Source: Nocardia goodfellowii | Lineage (GTDB): Bacteria; Actinomycetota; Actinomycetes; Mycobacteriales; Mycobacteriaceae | Length of the DNA stretch: 64,000 nt | Reading direction: 5' to 3' | NCBI RefSeq assembly: GCF_017875645.1 | Contig: NZ_JAGGMR010000001.1 | Span: 5,704,001-5,768,000, forward strand | In this document: in pieces, positions 34,340 through 43,638 of the stretch | Numbering within the stretch: position 1 is the first letter of the stretch | Layout of the letters: each line of letters begins with the position of its first letter | The notes under the pieces: generated by a model | What the model was told of the DNA's origin: nothing | What the model saw: the letters and a program-made list of their open reading frames with translations, nothing else | The model's database searches: none | Program-made: the position numbers and the translations under genes

Positions 34340-35674
34340 TCAGCGGCGTGGACATCCGTTCGGGGCTGGGACACCCTGTAGCCGCTCGTCTAGCCAACCC
34401 ATCGCACCGAGGAAGGTGGTCAGCGATCCGGTGATGTGCTCCCCCGGGCTGATCTGCACAGTCGCGGATACGCCCAGCGCGCACTGTTCCGCATACAGAT
34501 CGGTCGCGCCGGATGCGGGAACCCATTGATCGTTTTTCGCGTGGAAGATATACAACGGGAATGCGGACTTTCTGCCGCGAAGGTCGGTAGCGCGGAAAAT
34601 CTTGTCAGCGAGCGCGCTGTCGAGGGGTTTCTCATATTTGGACGCGAGTTCGAGCGGGATTCCCACCGCGCCGAGCAAGGCTTCCTCGGTACCGCACACA
34701 TCCTTGAGCGGTGAGGTCGCACCGAACTTCGCCAAATCGTTCATCGCAGTGAGGATTTCGGGGTGTTCACGGGCGAAGGCGAGCACGACCGCCATCAGGA
34801 TCCCGGACTGCACCCGGCCATCGAACAATTCCGCGACCCGACGCAAGTCGGTCATGATCCCGCCCAGCGCCGCACCCTCGATCACCGAGCGCAGTTCCGG
34901 CGCATACTCCTCCAAGAGCATCGCCGCGGAATAAGCCGCCAGTCCCCCACCGGAATAGCCGAACAGCGCGTAACGGCTGTCATCGAATTCGGACCCGAAC
35001 GCCGAGCGAGCGGCCCGAATGCCATCGAGCAACGCCTGACCGGTCACTCGAGGCTCGGCGTACGCCATTCTGGGGCCTTCGTGGTCCGGTACCAGGACCG
35101 CGAAACCGCGCGCGAGTGCTTTTACTGTCACCGGTGGGATCCAGTTGAAACCCGCCATCTCGCCGCCGCCGCCGTGCGCCGTCCGATAACCGGGCGCGCA
35201 CCGCAGGCCCAGCGAGTTGATCGGCAGAGCGTGGACCAGCACCGGGCGATCGCCCGCACCGCGCCAATCGTCGACGGGTTTCAGCAGTGTCGCTGTCGTG
35301 AAGGAGGGCGCACCGGCCGAATCCCGGGTGGCGTACCTCACCTGGACCGCTTCGCGGATCGGAATCGGCAGTTGCATGGCGGTGGCAGTGGTGAGGTCCC
35401 GTCGCCCGATCACCTCACCGGCCGCGCGGTGTGTCGATGCAGCGGGCCAGGTATCGAGGAATGGGTCGCCTGACGGAGTGGGCTGCACCCCGCGCCACAA
35501 TTTCTCGATTTCGGGTGTCAGACCTGCGGGCGGGGGCGTACCGGAGGATTCGAGGCCGAGTCCGTGCAGCACGCTGTCTCGGTCTGGCGGTGCGGCGGCG
35601 GTGTGCCCGGGTAATGCGATCGCCACAACACAACCGACGGCGATCGCGGTTTCGATATAACTCGCGTAACCCAT
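34340..35674 (-). CDS. Secreted LIP-family lipase
   Basis: 444 residues from the ATG at 35674; an upstream start would add charged residues before the signal peptide. The hydrophobic signal (AIAVGCVVAIALPGHTAA) ends near residue 28. The secretory lipase signature is complete: GYSGGGLAAYSAAM (Ser), HAKNDQWVPASGATD (Asp) and PGEHITGSL (His). It should act on lipids or esters outside the membrane. It runs the same way as the serine hydrolase, dehydrogenase and ligase genes upstream, which together could take a lipid ester to an acyl-CoA. The 131-base gap from the hydrolase may hold its own promoter. Confidence 0.86.
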   Translation of the reverse strand: MGYASYIETAIAVGCVVAIALPGHTAAAPPDRDSVLHGLGLESSGTPPPAGLTPEIEKLWRGVQPTPSGDPFLDTWPAASTHRAAGEVIGRRDLTTATAMQLPIPIREAVQVRYATRDSAGAPSFTTATLLKPVDDWRGAGDRPVLVHALPINSLGLRCAPGYRTAHGGGGEMAGFNWIPPVTVKALARGFAVLVPDHEGPRMAYAEPRVTGQALLDGIRAARSAFGSEFDDSRYALFGYSGGGLAAYSAAMLLEEYAPELRSVIEGAALGGIMTDLRRVAELFDGRVQSGILMAVVLAFAREHPEILTAMNDLAKFGATSPLKDVCGTEEALLGAVGIPLELASKYEKPLDSALADKIFRATDLRGRKSAFPLYIFHAKNDQWVPASGATDLYAEQCALGVSATVQISPGEHITGSLTTFLGAMGWLDERLQGVPAPNGCPRR

Positions 35675-35805
35675 GCCGTCCCGGCCTTTCACATCATCCA
35701 CCATGGCTTCGTGATGTTCTGCCAGCCGTTTTTTTCAGGCTCCGCACAATTCAACACCGGCTGCCGGTGGCGATCAGGCCGACACGCCAGCCATTGCGCC
35801 GGCCG

Positions 35806-37002
35806 TCAGTTGCGTGTTGCCGAGCCCATCAATACCGCGGCGATCTGCGCGAAGAGTCCGGCCAATGGCGGCTGCGGCGCGGACGGTGAGAGGATATGCG
35901 CGCCGTAGTGGACGATCACGAGGTCGGTTCCGGGGGAAATGAACAGACGCTGGCCATGGATTCCGCTGGCCATATAGGAGCCGTACCCGTCGTTGAGCAC
36001 CCACCAGAAATCGCGATAGCTCAACGAGGCAGGTGCGTCGGCACTGTCGCGGGGCAGCCGGACCCGGGCCGCCGGGCCGCTGGACACTCGGCCGATCGCA
36101 TCGACCACCCGGGCGGGAACGATCTGCCGGTCTCCGACCGCGCCGCCGCAACGCAACATCTCCCCCAGCCTCGCGACGTCCGAGGCGGTCGCGGCGAAAC
36201 CACCGCACGCCATCTCCGTGCCCGCGGAATCGAGCAGGTAGCACCCGTCCTCGGCGGTGCCGATCTTCGACCACAGCAGCGTGCTGAACAGCTCGGCCGT
36301 CGAGATTCCGGTGATGCGGCGCAGCACCTCCGCGAGCGCTTCGACATTGCCGTTCTCGTAACGGAATTCGCGGCCGTAAGGGCCGGCGGCGCGGGCGGTC
36401 GCGAGGTGGTCGAGGATAGTGGTGGGACCGCGATAGCCCTGCGGCCGCAGCGACGGCGTCACCACCGCCCAATAGCGGTGGGCCTCCAGCACCCGATCGT
36501 AGGGGCGATTGCCGAAACGGACGTCGGTGCTCATGTGCAGGAGCTGGTCGATCGTAGCGTCACCGTAGCCGGTCCCGGCGAACTCCGGGACGTAGTGCGC
36601 GACCGGCGAATCCCGGTTGAGCAGGCCTTGGTCTTCCAGCAGGGCTGCCAGCAAGCCGAGGTAGGACTTGGCCGCCGAGGCGTTCAGATGCGGTTCGTGC
36701 GCCCGGTAGCCGTGCAGGTATGTCTCGTAGACTTTCCGGCCGCGGTGCATGACCAGCAGGGCGTCGGTCTCGGATTCCGCCAGCGCCGTCGCCAGCGGGA
36801 CCGTGCGGCCATGGGTCCATGCGAGGGAGATGTCGGACAGATCGATCGGAGCACTCGGCAACGGCCGCGGGTCGCCGGCGCCGCGCCAAACCGCCCGGGT
36901 GGGTCCTGTTTCGCGCACCGCGGTCGCGTTGTGGCGAACGTGGGCGGGATCGAGAAACCCACGGCCCCAAATGATGTCGTCGTTGCGCAGCGTTCGTGTC
37001 AT
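35806..37002 (-). CDS. Beta-lactamase-fold serine hydrolase (NylB/EstB-like)
   Basis: 398 residues. The SxxK motif is SAAK in NASAAKSYLGLLAALL (about residues 108-115), the YxN motif is YEN in REFRYENGNVEALAEVL (about 214), and the third box GIHGQRLF lies near 360. This matches the 6-aminohexanoate-dimer hydrolase and EstB esterase group, in which SxxK Ser attacks an ester or amide. There is no signal peptide, so it is likely cytoplasmic. It is 60 bases downstream of the acyl-CoA dehydrogenase gene and may release the acid that the ligase activates. Confidence 0.83.
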   Translation of the reverse strand: MTRTLRNDDIIWGRGFLDPAHVRHNATAVRETGPTRAVWRGAGDPRPLPSAPIDLSDISLAWTHGRTVPLATALAESETDALLVMHRGRKVYETYLHGYRAHEPHLNASAAKSYLGLLAALLEDQGLLNRDSPVAHYVPEFAGTGYGDATIDQLLHMSTDVRFGNRPYDRVLEAHRYWAVVTPSLRPQGYRGPTTILDHLATARAAGPYGREFRYENGNVEALAEVLRRITGISTAELFSTLLWSKIGTAEDGCYLLDSAGTEMACGGFAATASDVARLGEMLRCGGAVGDRQIVPARVVDAIGRVSSGPAARVRLPRDSADAPASLSYRDFWWVLNDGYGSYMASGIHGQRLFISPGTDLVIVHYGAHILSPSAPQPPLAGLFAQIAAVLMGSATRN

Positions 37003-37062
37003 CGTGTCGGTATCCCTTCGAAGGCCCAGGCACGGGCCTCCTTGATCGTCGGCGAAACAGGG

Positions 37063-38235
37063 TCAAGCGAGGAGCAGTTCGCGGGCGATGCCGTTGCGCT
37101 GAATCTCCGAGGATCCGGTCAGAATGCGGAACATACGCAGTCGCTGGAACAGGGATTCGATCTCGCCGCCGCGCACCACACCGGCTTTGCCGTGGATCTG
37201 GACCGCGTGGTCGGCGATGTCGAACGCCTTCTCCGCGACGAACAACTTGCACAAGAACGCCTCGACTCGGGGCCGGCTACCGGCATCGAGTGCCGCCAGC
37301 GCGTCGTAGGTCATCGATCGCGCGGCGTAATAGTCGGCCGCCATGTCCGCCAGGCGATGCTGGATCGATTGCAGCATGCCCAGCGGCGCCCCGTTGACCA
37401 TCCGAGTCTTGGCGTAGTCCACCGACAACGCCAGCGCACGCCGCGCGCCGCCCAGTGCGGTCGGGCAGTGCAGCAGCCGGTTGACCGTGACCCGGCCCAA
37501 TCCGATGCGCAGACCTTGACCGATTTCACCGAGCAGCTGTTCGGGTCCGACGTAGCAGTCGTCGAGCAGGATGTCGGCTTCGATGTGCTCCCCCGACATC
37601 GGCAGATCCCCTTCTGCCACTGTGCATCCGGGCGCGTCCAGGTCTACCAGGAACGCGGAGTAGGTGTCGGTGTCGGCCATGCGGGCGATCAGGACCGAGA
37701 AGTCGGCGAAGGGTCCCGCACTGGAGAAGACTTTGTGGCCGTTGAGCCGCCAGCCGTCGCCGTCCGGGGTCGCGGTGGTGCGAATGCCGCGCACGTCGGA
37801 ACCGGCGTCCTGTTCGGTGAGCGAGAAGCAGCAGGCGCGTTCGCCGCGCAACACCGGCAGCAGATATTTCTCCAGCTGGTAGCGGGTGGCATGCTCGAAG
37901 ATCGAGCCGACCCGTAGCGGTCCGCCCATGTCTCCGAGCACCGAGGTCGCGAGAATGCGCGGGGAGGCGCCGATCTCTTCTTTCAGGGCGGCCAGTTCGG
38001 TGAAACTCAAGCCGTGGCCACCATATTCGGCGGGCAGGTGGATGCCGTAGAAGCCGAGCTCGCGGCTGCGCCGCCACACCGGCTCCAATGTCTGGCGGGT
38101 GTAGCGCGATTCGCGGGCGAGACCGAGTCCGGCCTCGTACTCGGCGAGCTCGGTGTCGAGGTAGGTGCGCAGTCGTTCGACCAGATCCTGTAGCCGCGGG
38201 TTGTCGGCATAGCTCGGAGTGAGGGTGAAAGGCAT
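37063..38235 (-). CDS. Acyl-CoA dehydrogenase
   Basis: 390 residues from the ATG at 38235, after GGAG. Family marks: CCFSLTEQDAGSDVRGIRTTA (FAD contact, about residues 128-148), WRLNGHKVFSSAGPFADF, and the C-terminal HAVQIHGKAGVVRGGEIESLFQRLRMFRILTGSSEIQRNGIA. It oxidises an acyl-CoA to the enoyl form and hands electrons to ETF. The position that is Glu in medium-chain enzymes (YEG before T-x-x-I-Q) is Leu here (RILTGSSEIQ), so the base must come from elsewhere. It is 16 bases after the ligase gene and forms an operon with it. Confidence 0.88.
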   Translation of the reverse strand: MPFTLTPSYADNPRLQDLVERLRTYLDTELAEYEAGLGLARESRYTRQTLEPVWRRSRELGFYGIHLPAEYGGHGLSFTELAALKEEIGASPRILATSVLGDMGGPLRVGSIFEHATRYQLEKYLLPVLRGERACCFSLTEQDAGSDVRGIRTTATPDGDGWRLNGHKVFSSAGPFADFSVLIARMADTDTYSAFLVDLDAPGCTVAEGDLPMSGEHIEADILLDDCYVGPEQLLGEIGQGLRIGLGRVTVNRLLHCPTALGGARRALALSVDYAKTRMVNGAPLGMLQSIQHRLADMAADYYAARSMTYDALAALDAGSRPRVEAFLCKLFVAEKAFDIADHAVQIHGKAGVVRGGEIESLFQRLRMFRILTGSSEIQRNGIARELLLA

Positions 38236-38251
38236 TGCGATGGCTCCGATT

Positions 38252-39808
38252 TCAGTTGACGCCGCGCGCGGTGGCGGCCCAGTAGGGGGCACGCACGGCG
38301 CGGCGATCGAGTTTGCCGTTGCGGTTGACCGGCAGCGTGGCGACGAAGTCCACCGACTGCGGCTTCTTCATCCGAGCCAATCTGGCGGCGCAGTGCTCGA
38401 TCAGCTCCGACTCGCTCGGGTCGGTGCCCGCGCGGGCCACGACCACTGCCTTGACCGCTTCGCCCCACTGCTCGTCGGGCACGCCGACCACACAGACCTC
38501 GGCCACCGCGGGATGTTCGTAGAGGACGGCTTCGACCTCGCTGCAATAGATATTGAAGCCACCGGAGATGATCATGTCCTTCTTGCGGTCGACGATGAAC
38601 AGATAGCCGTCGTGGCGGAAGTAGCCGACATCACCGGTGTACACCCACCCGTCCCGGAACGTCTCCGCCGACAGCTCCGGTTCGTGCCAGTACTCGCGCA
38701 CACAATCCGGACCGCGGGCGACGATTTCGCCGATTTCCCCTGCGGGCACCGGGATTCCGGCGTCGTCGACAACGCGAACCTCGGTGTCGAAGACCGGGCG
38801 GCCGCAGGAGCTGAGCAACTCGGGATCGGAGTCGATGCCGCGCACCACGTCCTCGGCGGTCAGAATGGTGATGCCGCTGGTGGTCTCGCCGAGCCCGTAG
38901 CCCTGCATGACGATCGGCCCGAAAACGGCCACCGCGTCCCGCAGCCGTTGCGGTGACACCGGCGCGCCGCCGACACCCAGACAGGTGAGGCTGGACAGAT
39001 CCACCTCGGTGATCGCCGGGTGCTGCATCAGCATGTTCAACATCGTCGGCACCACGAAAGTGGCGGTGACGCGCTCGGTTTCGATGGTGCGGAGAAAGGT
39101 TCCGGTCTCGAAGGCGGGCAGGATCACCACCGCCCCGCCGCGCGACAGTACCGCCAGCAAGACCATCCCCGAGGCATGGGTGATCGGCCCGGGAGCGAGG
39201 TAGCGCTCGTTCAGGTGCGGCGCGGAGCCGGGGCTCATCAACCGTTTGCGCATATTGGCCAGCCGGTTTCCGGTGGTCTGCACCGCGGCTTTCAGCGAAC
39301 CGGTCGAGCCCGAGGTGTAGTTCAGGACCGCCGGATGATTTTCATCGACGTCGACGGAAATCGGCTTGTCACTGCCCTGGTCGAGCAACTTCCCGTAGTT
39401 TCCGGCGTCTGCGGCCGCACCGGCGTAATCGAAGACGGCGCAATCGATTCCGGCTGCGGCGACGGCGGCGAGGGCGGCGGCGGCATGGTCGGTATCGACG
39501 AACAGAACGCGCACGTCCGCGTCACGCAGCACGTGCGCCAGCTCCCCGCCCGCCAGCCGGGCGTTGATCGGCACCCGGACGAAACCGCCCTTGGACAGCG
39601 CCATTTCGGTCACGACCAGTTCGCCGCAGTTGGCGGCGAAAGTGGCCACGGCCTGCCCGGGCGCGATGCCGGTGCGCAGCAGGGCCGAAGCCAATCGGTT
39701 CGCTTCAGCCTCCAGCCTGCGGTAATTCCATCGCGCCGCGCCGCACACGAGCGCCTCGCGCTCGGGCCAGAAAGTGGCGCTTCGGGTCAGATAACCGCCC
39801 AGGTTCAT
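38252..39808 (-). CDS. AMP-dependent acyl-CoA synthetase/ligase
   Basis: 518 residues, complete ANL-family enzyme: P-loop YTSGSTGSLKAA (about residues 163-174), GYGLGETTSG (about 302), YTGDVGYFRHDGYLFIVDRKKDMI with the hinge Asp/Lys, GFNIYCSEVE, and catalytic Lys in PVNRNGKLDRR near the end. It activates a fatty or aromatic acid with ATP and CoA. Substrate is not evident. First gene of the ligase-dehydrogenase unit, divergent from the TetR gene at 39925, with an operator palindrome between (39844-39856). Confidence 0.88.
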   Translation of the reverse strand: MNLGGYLTRSATFWPEREALVCGAARWNYRRLEAEANRLASALLRTGIAPGQAVATFAANCGELVVTEMALSKGGFVRVPINARLAGGELAHVLRDADVRVLFVDTDHAAAALAAVAAAGIDCAVFDYAGAAADAGNYGKLLDQGSDKPISVDVDENHPAVLNYTSGSTGSLKAAVQTTGNRLANMRKRLMSPGSAPHLNERYLAPGPITHASGMVLLAVLSRGGAVVILPAFETGTFLRTIETERVTATFVVPTMLNMLMQHPAITEVDLSSLTCLGVGGAPVSPQRLRDAVAVFGPIVMQGYGLGETTSGITILTAEDVVRGIDSDPELLSSCGRPVFDTEVRVVDDAGIPVPAGEIGEIVARGPDCVREYWHEPELSAETFRDGWVYTGDVGYFRHDGYLFIVDRKKDMIISGGFNIYCSEVEAVLYEHPAVAEVCVVGVPDEQWGEAVKAVVVARAGTDPSESELIEHCAARLARMKKPQSVDFVATLPVNRNGKLDRRAVRAPYWAATARGVN

Positions 39809-39843
39809 CGACAGGCTCCAAATGTGACGCAGTGACTGATATT

Positions 39844-39856
39844 GGACATGATGTCT
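39844..39856. promoter_or_regulatory. TetR operator before the ligase operon and TetR gene
   Basis: GGACATGATGTCT: palindrome GACAT-G-ATGTC. It lies 35 bases before the ligase start and 69 before the TetR start. The same motif recurs at 40607-40619 before the MFS gene. Confidence 0.75.
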
Positions 39857-39924
39857 ATTTACTGTCGCCGTGTCAACGGCCGCTATGCTGACTCTTCAAG
39901 TCACGCCGAGAGAGAGGTCGAACC

Positions 39925-40530
39925 GTGCCGCCCGAAGACCGTCGCGTCCGGCGCAGCCGCCGCGCGCTGCGCGAGGCTCTGGTTTCCCTGACACTCGAAC
40001 GTGGCTACTCCAACGTCACGGTCGAAGACATCACCGTCCGCGCCGACCTGGGCCGAGCCACGTTCTACAGCCACTACACCGACAAAGACGATCTGCTGCA
40101 GCAGATCGTCACCGACCTGATCGAGGATCTGAACCGCCGCCTCGAACCCCTGGCCGACCCCGGCGAGGTGGGTTTCACCGGCAAACCCGTACTCGAGGTG
40201 TTCCGGCACGCGGCCGAGGAGCGCGACGCCTACCGGGTGATCCTGCGCGGCGAGGGCGACGGCCGGGCACTGCGGCGCTACATCGAAGACCGCACCGCGG
40301 TCGCCGCGGCCACTTTCGCCGCGCGGGCGAAAAATCTCGGCGTCACACCGAAGATGGACCTCTACGTGCTGGCCCGGGCGTGGGTCGGCGAGCAGACCGC
40401 GATCCTGCAGTGGTGGCTCGAGACGGACCCGCCGCCGATCCCGCTGGAGGATATCGCCGCGATGCTGCGCGCCCTGTCGCTGCACGGCCGGTTCCGGGCC
40501 ATGGGATTCGAGGATGAACCACCGGCCTGA
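39925..40530 (+). CDS. TetR-family regulator of lipid cassette and MFS
   Basis: 201 residues, GTG start after GAGAGAGGT. Helix-turn-helix at about residues 10-55 (ALVSLTLERGYSNVTVEDITVRADLGRATFYSHYTDKDDLLQQIV). The C-terminal domain includes LARAWVGEQTAILQWWLE, usual for TetR_C_14-like proteins. The gene lies between two blocks that carry the same palindrome at their heads: the ligase operon to the left and the MFS/DUF202 operon to the right. It probably represses both and itself. An acyl-CoA or its precursor is a reasonable inducer, by analogy with FadR/KstR-like regulators. Confidence 0.85.
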   Translation: MPPEDRRVRRSRRALREALVSLTLERGYSNVTVEDITVRADLGRATFYSHYTDKDDLLQQIVTDLIEDLNRRLEPLADPGEVGFTGKPVLEVFRHAAEERDAYRVILRGEGDGRALRRYIEDRTAVAAATFAARAKNLGVTPKMDLYVLARAWVGEQTAILQWWLETDPPPIPLEDIAAMLRALSLHGRFRAMGFEDEPPA

Positions 40531-40550
40531 CCTGGCGTAACCCAACCCCG

Positions 40551-40582
40551 AAGCGGTGACCACGCACGGTCACCGCTTTTTC
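40551..40582 (+). terminator. Intrinsic terminator after the TetR gene
   Basis: AAGCGGTGACC (40551-40561), loop ACGCAC, GGTCACCGCTT (40568-40578) followed by TTT: a perfect 11-bp stem with a short T run, 21 bases past the TetR stop. It separates the regulator from the MFS operon. Confidence 0.88.
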
Positions 40583-40606
40583 TGTCCACACATCGCGGCC
40601 AATGAT

Positions 40607-40619
40607 AGACATCATGTCT
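40607..40619. promoter_or_regulatory. TetR operator before the MFS/DUF202 operon
   Basis: AGACATCATGTCT: perfect 13-base palindrome around a central C, sharing GACATNATGTC with the site at 39844-39856. It lies 159 bases before the MFS start, just downstream of the terminator. Confidence 0.75.
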
Positions 40620-40777
40620 GCTATTGAACTTTGTGCCCAACCGTGGTGTTATTGCCGTCACCATCGCTCGGCTGTGCGTCAGCCGCCATGACCCGAACTT
40701 CCCAGCGCCGGTTGACCCGGGTCCACCCGAAACACCGCACCGGACGCAATGCCGCGTCGTCGCTCGAGAGGATTTCC

Positions 40778-42094
40778 ATGAGCACCGAGACCACCGGTCT
40801 GGTCGCGCCCGCACACCGGCCACGCCGGGCCCGGACGCTGAGCCTGCTGACCGCGTCGACCGCGATGGACAACACCGAATCGAGTCTGACGACCGTGCTC
40901 TTCCCGCTTATGCGAGAAGCGTTGGGACTTTCCTCGGCGGCGCTGGGAACCGTGGTCGCGGTGTCCAAGGCCGTCGGCGTGTTCGCCGCGTTCCCGTGGG
41001 CACTGCTGGCCCACCGCTACCCCCGCAAAACGGTACTGGCGGTGTGTTCCGGGTTCTGGGGCGTGTGGGTGATCTTCGCCGGATTCTCCACCAGCTTTCT
41101 ACAATTCGTCGTCCTCTACGGCATCGCCGCGGCCGGTTTCGCGGGGGCGGGGCCGATCGCGCTGTCCATCCTCGGCGACATCTACGACGACGACCGGCGC
41201 GGCCGCGCCACCGGAGTCCTCTACGGCGGTGTCGCGATCATCGCGGGCGGCAGCGCTCCACTGTTCGGTCTGCTATCCGGATCCGCGGATGGATGGCGCT
41301 ACGGCTACATCATCTCCGGCGGCGTCTGTTTGCTCATCGGCATCCTGATCGTGCTGTTTCTCGACGATCCACAGCAGGACGCGATACCCCCGGGACCCGC
41401 ACCCGCCCAACCACTCGAAAAACTCGAGGGTAAGGCTCGTGTCATTCGACGGGAACTGCGGGAGTTGCTGGGGATCGAGTCGTTTCGGCTGATTCTGTGG
41501 CAGCGGGCGCTGTCCGGCCAGAACGTGATCATGAGCTTCGGCGCCGTATTCCTCGTCGAGGACCGGGGATTCAGCACCGCGGCGGCCGCTGTCGTCGCGC
41601 TCCCGTTCGCCGCGGGCTACCTCTCGGGAACGATCGTCGGCGGTCGCGTAAACGACGCCATCCATCGCGCGCTCCCCCGCAGCGGCCGGGTCGTGATGTT
41701 GCAGGCCAGCCAGATCCTCTTCGCCGCGGTCGGATTGCTCACCACACAGCTGGTGTGGGGCTCGATCGCGAGCTATGCCGTGCTCTTCGCGCTCCTCGGC
41801 TTCCTGCAGGGGCAAGTGCCCGTGGTCAATCGGCCGCTCATCATGGCCGTGGTGGCACCGCGGCTGCGCCCGCTGGCTTTCGCGGTGTCGGTGTCGATGG
41901 TCGAGGGCCTCGCCTACGCCGGGTACGCCCTGCTCACCGGATTTCTCGGCGATGCCATCGGGCTCCAGGGCGCGCTTCTCCTGGTCACCGTCGTACTGAC
42001 CGCCGTCAATGGCATCGGATCGGCCGTGCTGTACCGACCGTACGCTCGCGACAGCGCCGCGATATCCGAATCGGAAACGAAATGTCTTGGCTGA
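40778..42094 (+). CDS. MFS transporter in the TetR regulon
   Basis: 438 residues from the ATG at 40778, after GAGAGGATTT; a longer reading from 40631 has no ribosome-binding site and is not hydrophobic. Twelve predicted membrane helices. The first helix carries MDNTESSLTTVLFPLMREALGLSSAALGTVVAVSK, followed by HRYPRKTVLAV (motif A-like), and DDRRGRATGVLYGG occurs before the central loop. The direction of transport and the substrate are not clear. Two DUF202 genes overlap its end, so the three proteins are made together. The upstream operator ties it to the lipid cassette. Confidence 0.85.
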   Translation: MSTETTGLVAPAHRPRRARTLSLLTASTAMDNTESSLTTVLFPLMREALGLSSAALGTVVAVSKAVGVFAAFPWALLAHRYPRKTVLAVCSGFWGVWVIFAGFSTSFLQFVVLYGIAAAGFAGAGPIALSILGDIYDDDRRGRATGVLYGGVAIIAGGSAPLFGLLSGSADGWRYGYIISGGVCLLIGILIVLFLDDPQQDAIPPGPAPAQPLEKLEGKARVIRRELRELLGIESFRLILWQRALSGQNVIMSFGAVFLVEDRGFSTAAAAVVALPFAAGYLSGTIVGGRVNDAIHRALPRSGRVVMLQASQILFAAVGLLTTQLVWGSIASYAVLFALLGFLQGQVPVVNRPLIMAVVAPRLRPLAFAVSVSMVEGLAYAGYALLTGFLGDAIGLQGALLLVTVVLTAVNGIGSAVLYRPYARDSAAISESETKCLG

Positions 42095-42465
42095 GAACAC
42101 TATTCGCGCCACCCCCGGTTGCCGAACGCGAACCACCGCCCGCGCCGGTGGACTACCGGTTCACCCTTGCCGCGGAACGCACCTTCCTGGCATGGATCCG
42201 CACCGCGCTGGCACTGCTGGCCGGTGGGGTGGCGATGCATGAACTGGCGCGAACCTTCGCCACCCCGCTGTTGCGCACCCTCATCGCGACGAGCGTGCTG
42301 GTTCTCGCCACGGTCGTCGCCGTGGGCGCCTACCGGCGGTGGTGCGTCGTCGACGACGCGATCCGGCACGATCGCCCCCTGCCGGGGTCTCGATTGATGG
42401 TGGTTCTGGCGGTGCTGGTCGCCGCCGTCGGAATCATGGCCGGCGTGGCAGTGGCCACCGGATGA
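42082..42465 (+). CDS. DUF202 (YidH-type) membrane protein, first
   Basis: 127 residues from the ATG at 42082, overlapping the end of the MFS gene by 13 bases. The DUF202 signature is LAAERTFLAWIRTALALLAGGVAM (about residues 29-52), followed by two more helices (LRTLIATSVLVLATVVAVGAYRRW and RLMVVLAVLVAAVGIMAGVAV). Three membrane segments in all. The family has no proven role. A second DUF202 gene overlaps its stop as ATGA; such pairs are common and probably form a heteromeric membrane unit. Confidence 0.82.
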   Translation: MSWLRTLFAPPPVAEREPPPAPVDYRFTLAAERTFLAWIRTALALLAGGVAMHELARTFATPLLRTLIATSVLVLATVVAVGAYRRWCVVDDAIRHDRPLPGSRLMVVLAVLVAAVGIMAGVAVATG

Positions 42466-42773
42466 GCACGGTCCCTCGAGACCCGGGACTGCAAGCCGAG
42501 CGGACCGCGCTGGCGTGGCGACGTACGGCCGCCACCGCGATGTGCGTCGCGCTGCTGCTGGCGCATCACGCAGCCCAGCGTCCCGGGATCCCCTCCGCGA
42601 CAGCCCCTATCGTGAGCTCCGTCTGTCTGCTCGTACTCGCATTCGTCGGCCACTACCGCGGACGCCGTGTCCTGGCCGACCACCACAGCAGCGCGCGGGC
42701 GGCGGCCCTGTTCGCCTCGGTCGCGGTGGCCGGCGCATCGGGCACGATCGCGATCGGCCTGTACTTCGGATGA
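42462..42773 (+). CDS. DUF202 membrane protein, second
   Basis: 103 residues. The shorter partner of the preceding gene, with the same motif GLQAERTALAWRRTAATAMCVALLLA (about residues 9-34) and two further helices (IVSSVCLLVLAFVGHYRGRR and AALFASVAVAGASGTIAIGLY). Its ATG overlaps the preceding stop as ATGA, so translation is coupled. Last gene of the MFS/DUF202 operon. Confidence 0.8.
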   Translation: MSTVPRDPGLQAERTALAWRRTAATAMCVALLLAHHAAQRPGIPSATAPIVSSVCLLVLAFVGHYRGRRVLADHHSSARAAALFASVAVAGASGTIAIGLYFG

Positions 42774-42873
42774 GGACTGCCGCAGACAGCGGTGGCCAGG
42801 CGTTTCAACCAATACCTCGTCCGATCTCTGCTTGACCACGCGTCCCGCATTGTGTGGGCACTAGCGTGGTCAC

Positions 42874-43518
42874 ATGCTCAGCCTCGAACAGCTGATCACG
42901 TTCGGCGTGGCAGCCCTGATCATTATCGTGATTCCCGGCCCCAGCGTGGTCTTCGCCATCGGCCGAGCCCTCGCCCACGGCCGGTCGGTCGCGCTGGCCA
43001 GCGTGGCCGGCAACACTCTCGGCCTGCTCACTGTGCTGGTGCTGGTCTCGGCCGGGCTCGGCGCGATCGTCGCCGAGTCGGCCACCGCGTTCTGGATGGT
43101 GAAAATCGCCGGCGCGGCCTACCTGATCTACCTCGGGGTCAACGCTGTCCGGCACCGGGGCACCTTCGGCGCGGGCGACCTCGATCCGGAACGCTTCGCC
43201 TTGCCCTGGCGTACCTCGGTACGCCAGGGCTTCGTCGTCGGCGCGTCGAACCCGAAGTCGTTCATCCTGGCCGCCGCCGTCGTACCGCAGTTCGTGGACC
43301 GAGACGCCGGACAGGTCCAGCTCCAGATCTTTTTGCTCGGTCTGATCGCCGTCGTGATCGCGTTGGTGTCGGACAGCCTCTGGGCGGTGCTCGCCGCCCA
43401 CCTGCGCGACTGGTTCAGCCGGTCTCCGCGACGCGAAAAGATCCTCGGGACGGCGGGAGGCTTTTCGATGATCGGGCTCGGCGTCTCAGTGGCGTTCACC
43501 GGCAACCACTCGAAATAG
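42874..43518 (+). CDS. LysE/RhtB-family amino-acid exporter
   Basis: 214 residues with five to six membrane helices. Family marks: FGVAALIIIVIPGPSVVFAIGRALAHGRSVALASVAGNTLG (about residues 10-50), VKIAGAAYLIYLGV (about 76-89), and GFVVGASNPKSFILAAAVVPQF (about 118-139). The NPK motif and the PGP motif are both intact. It should export amino acids or related metabolites in exchange for protons. A TAGCGT sequence 6 bases before the ATG suggests a leaderless transcript. It is a separate unit, 100 bases after the DUF202 gene. Confidence 0.87.
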   Translation: MLSLEQLITFGVAALIIIVIPGPSVVFAIGRALAHGRSVALASVAGNTLGLLTVLVLVSAGLGAIVAESATAFWMVKIAGAAYLIYLGVNAVRHRGTFGAGDLDPERFALPWRTSVRQGFVVGASNPKSFILAAAVVPQFVDRDAGQVQLQIFLLGLIAVVIALVSDSLWAVLAAHLRDWFSRSPRREKILGTAGGFSMIGLGVSVAFTGNHSK

Positions 43519-43638
43519 CGGTGTCAGTCAACCAAATTCAGGTGTGGTGAACGTACCCATCCTTCTACGCGTCAGCGACGAAGAAACCGTGGAGTATCGC
43601 GATAGCTTGCCGAATGCAACCATCACCAGGAGGAACAA

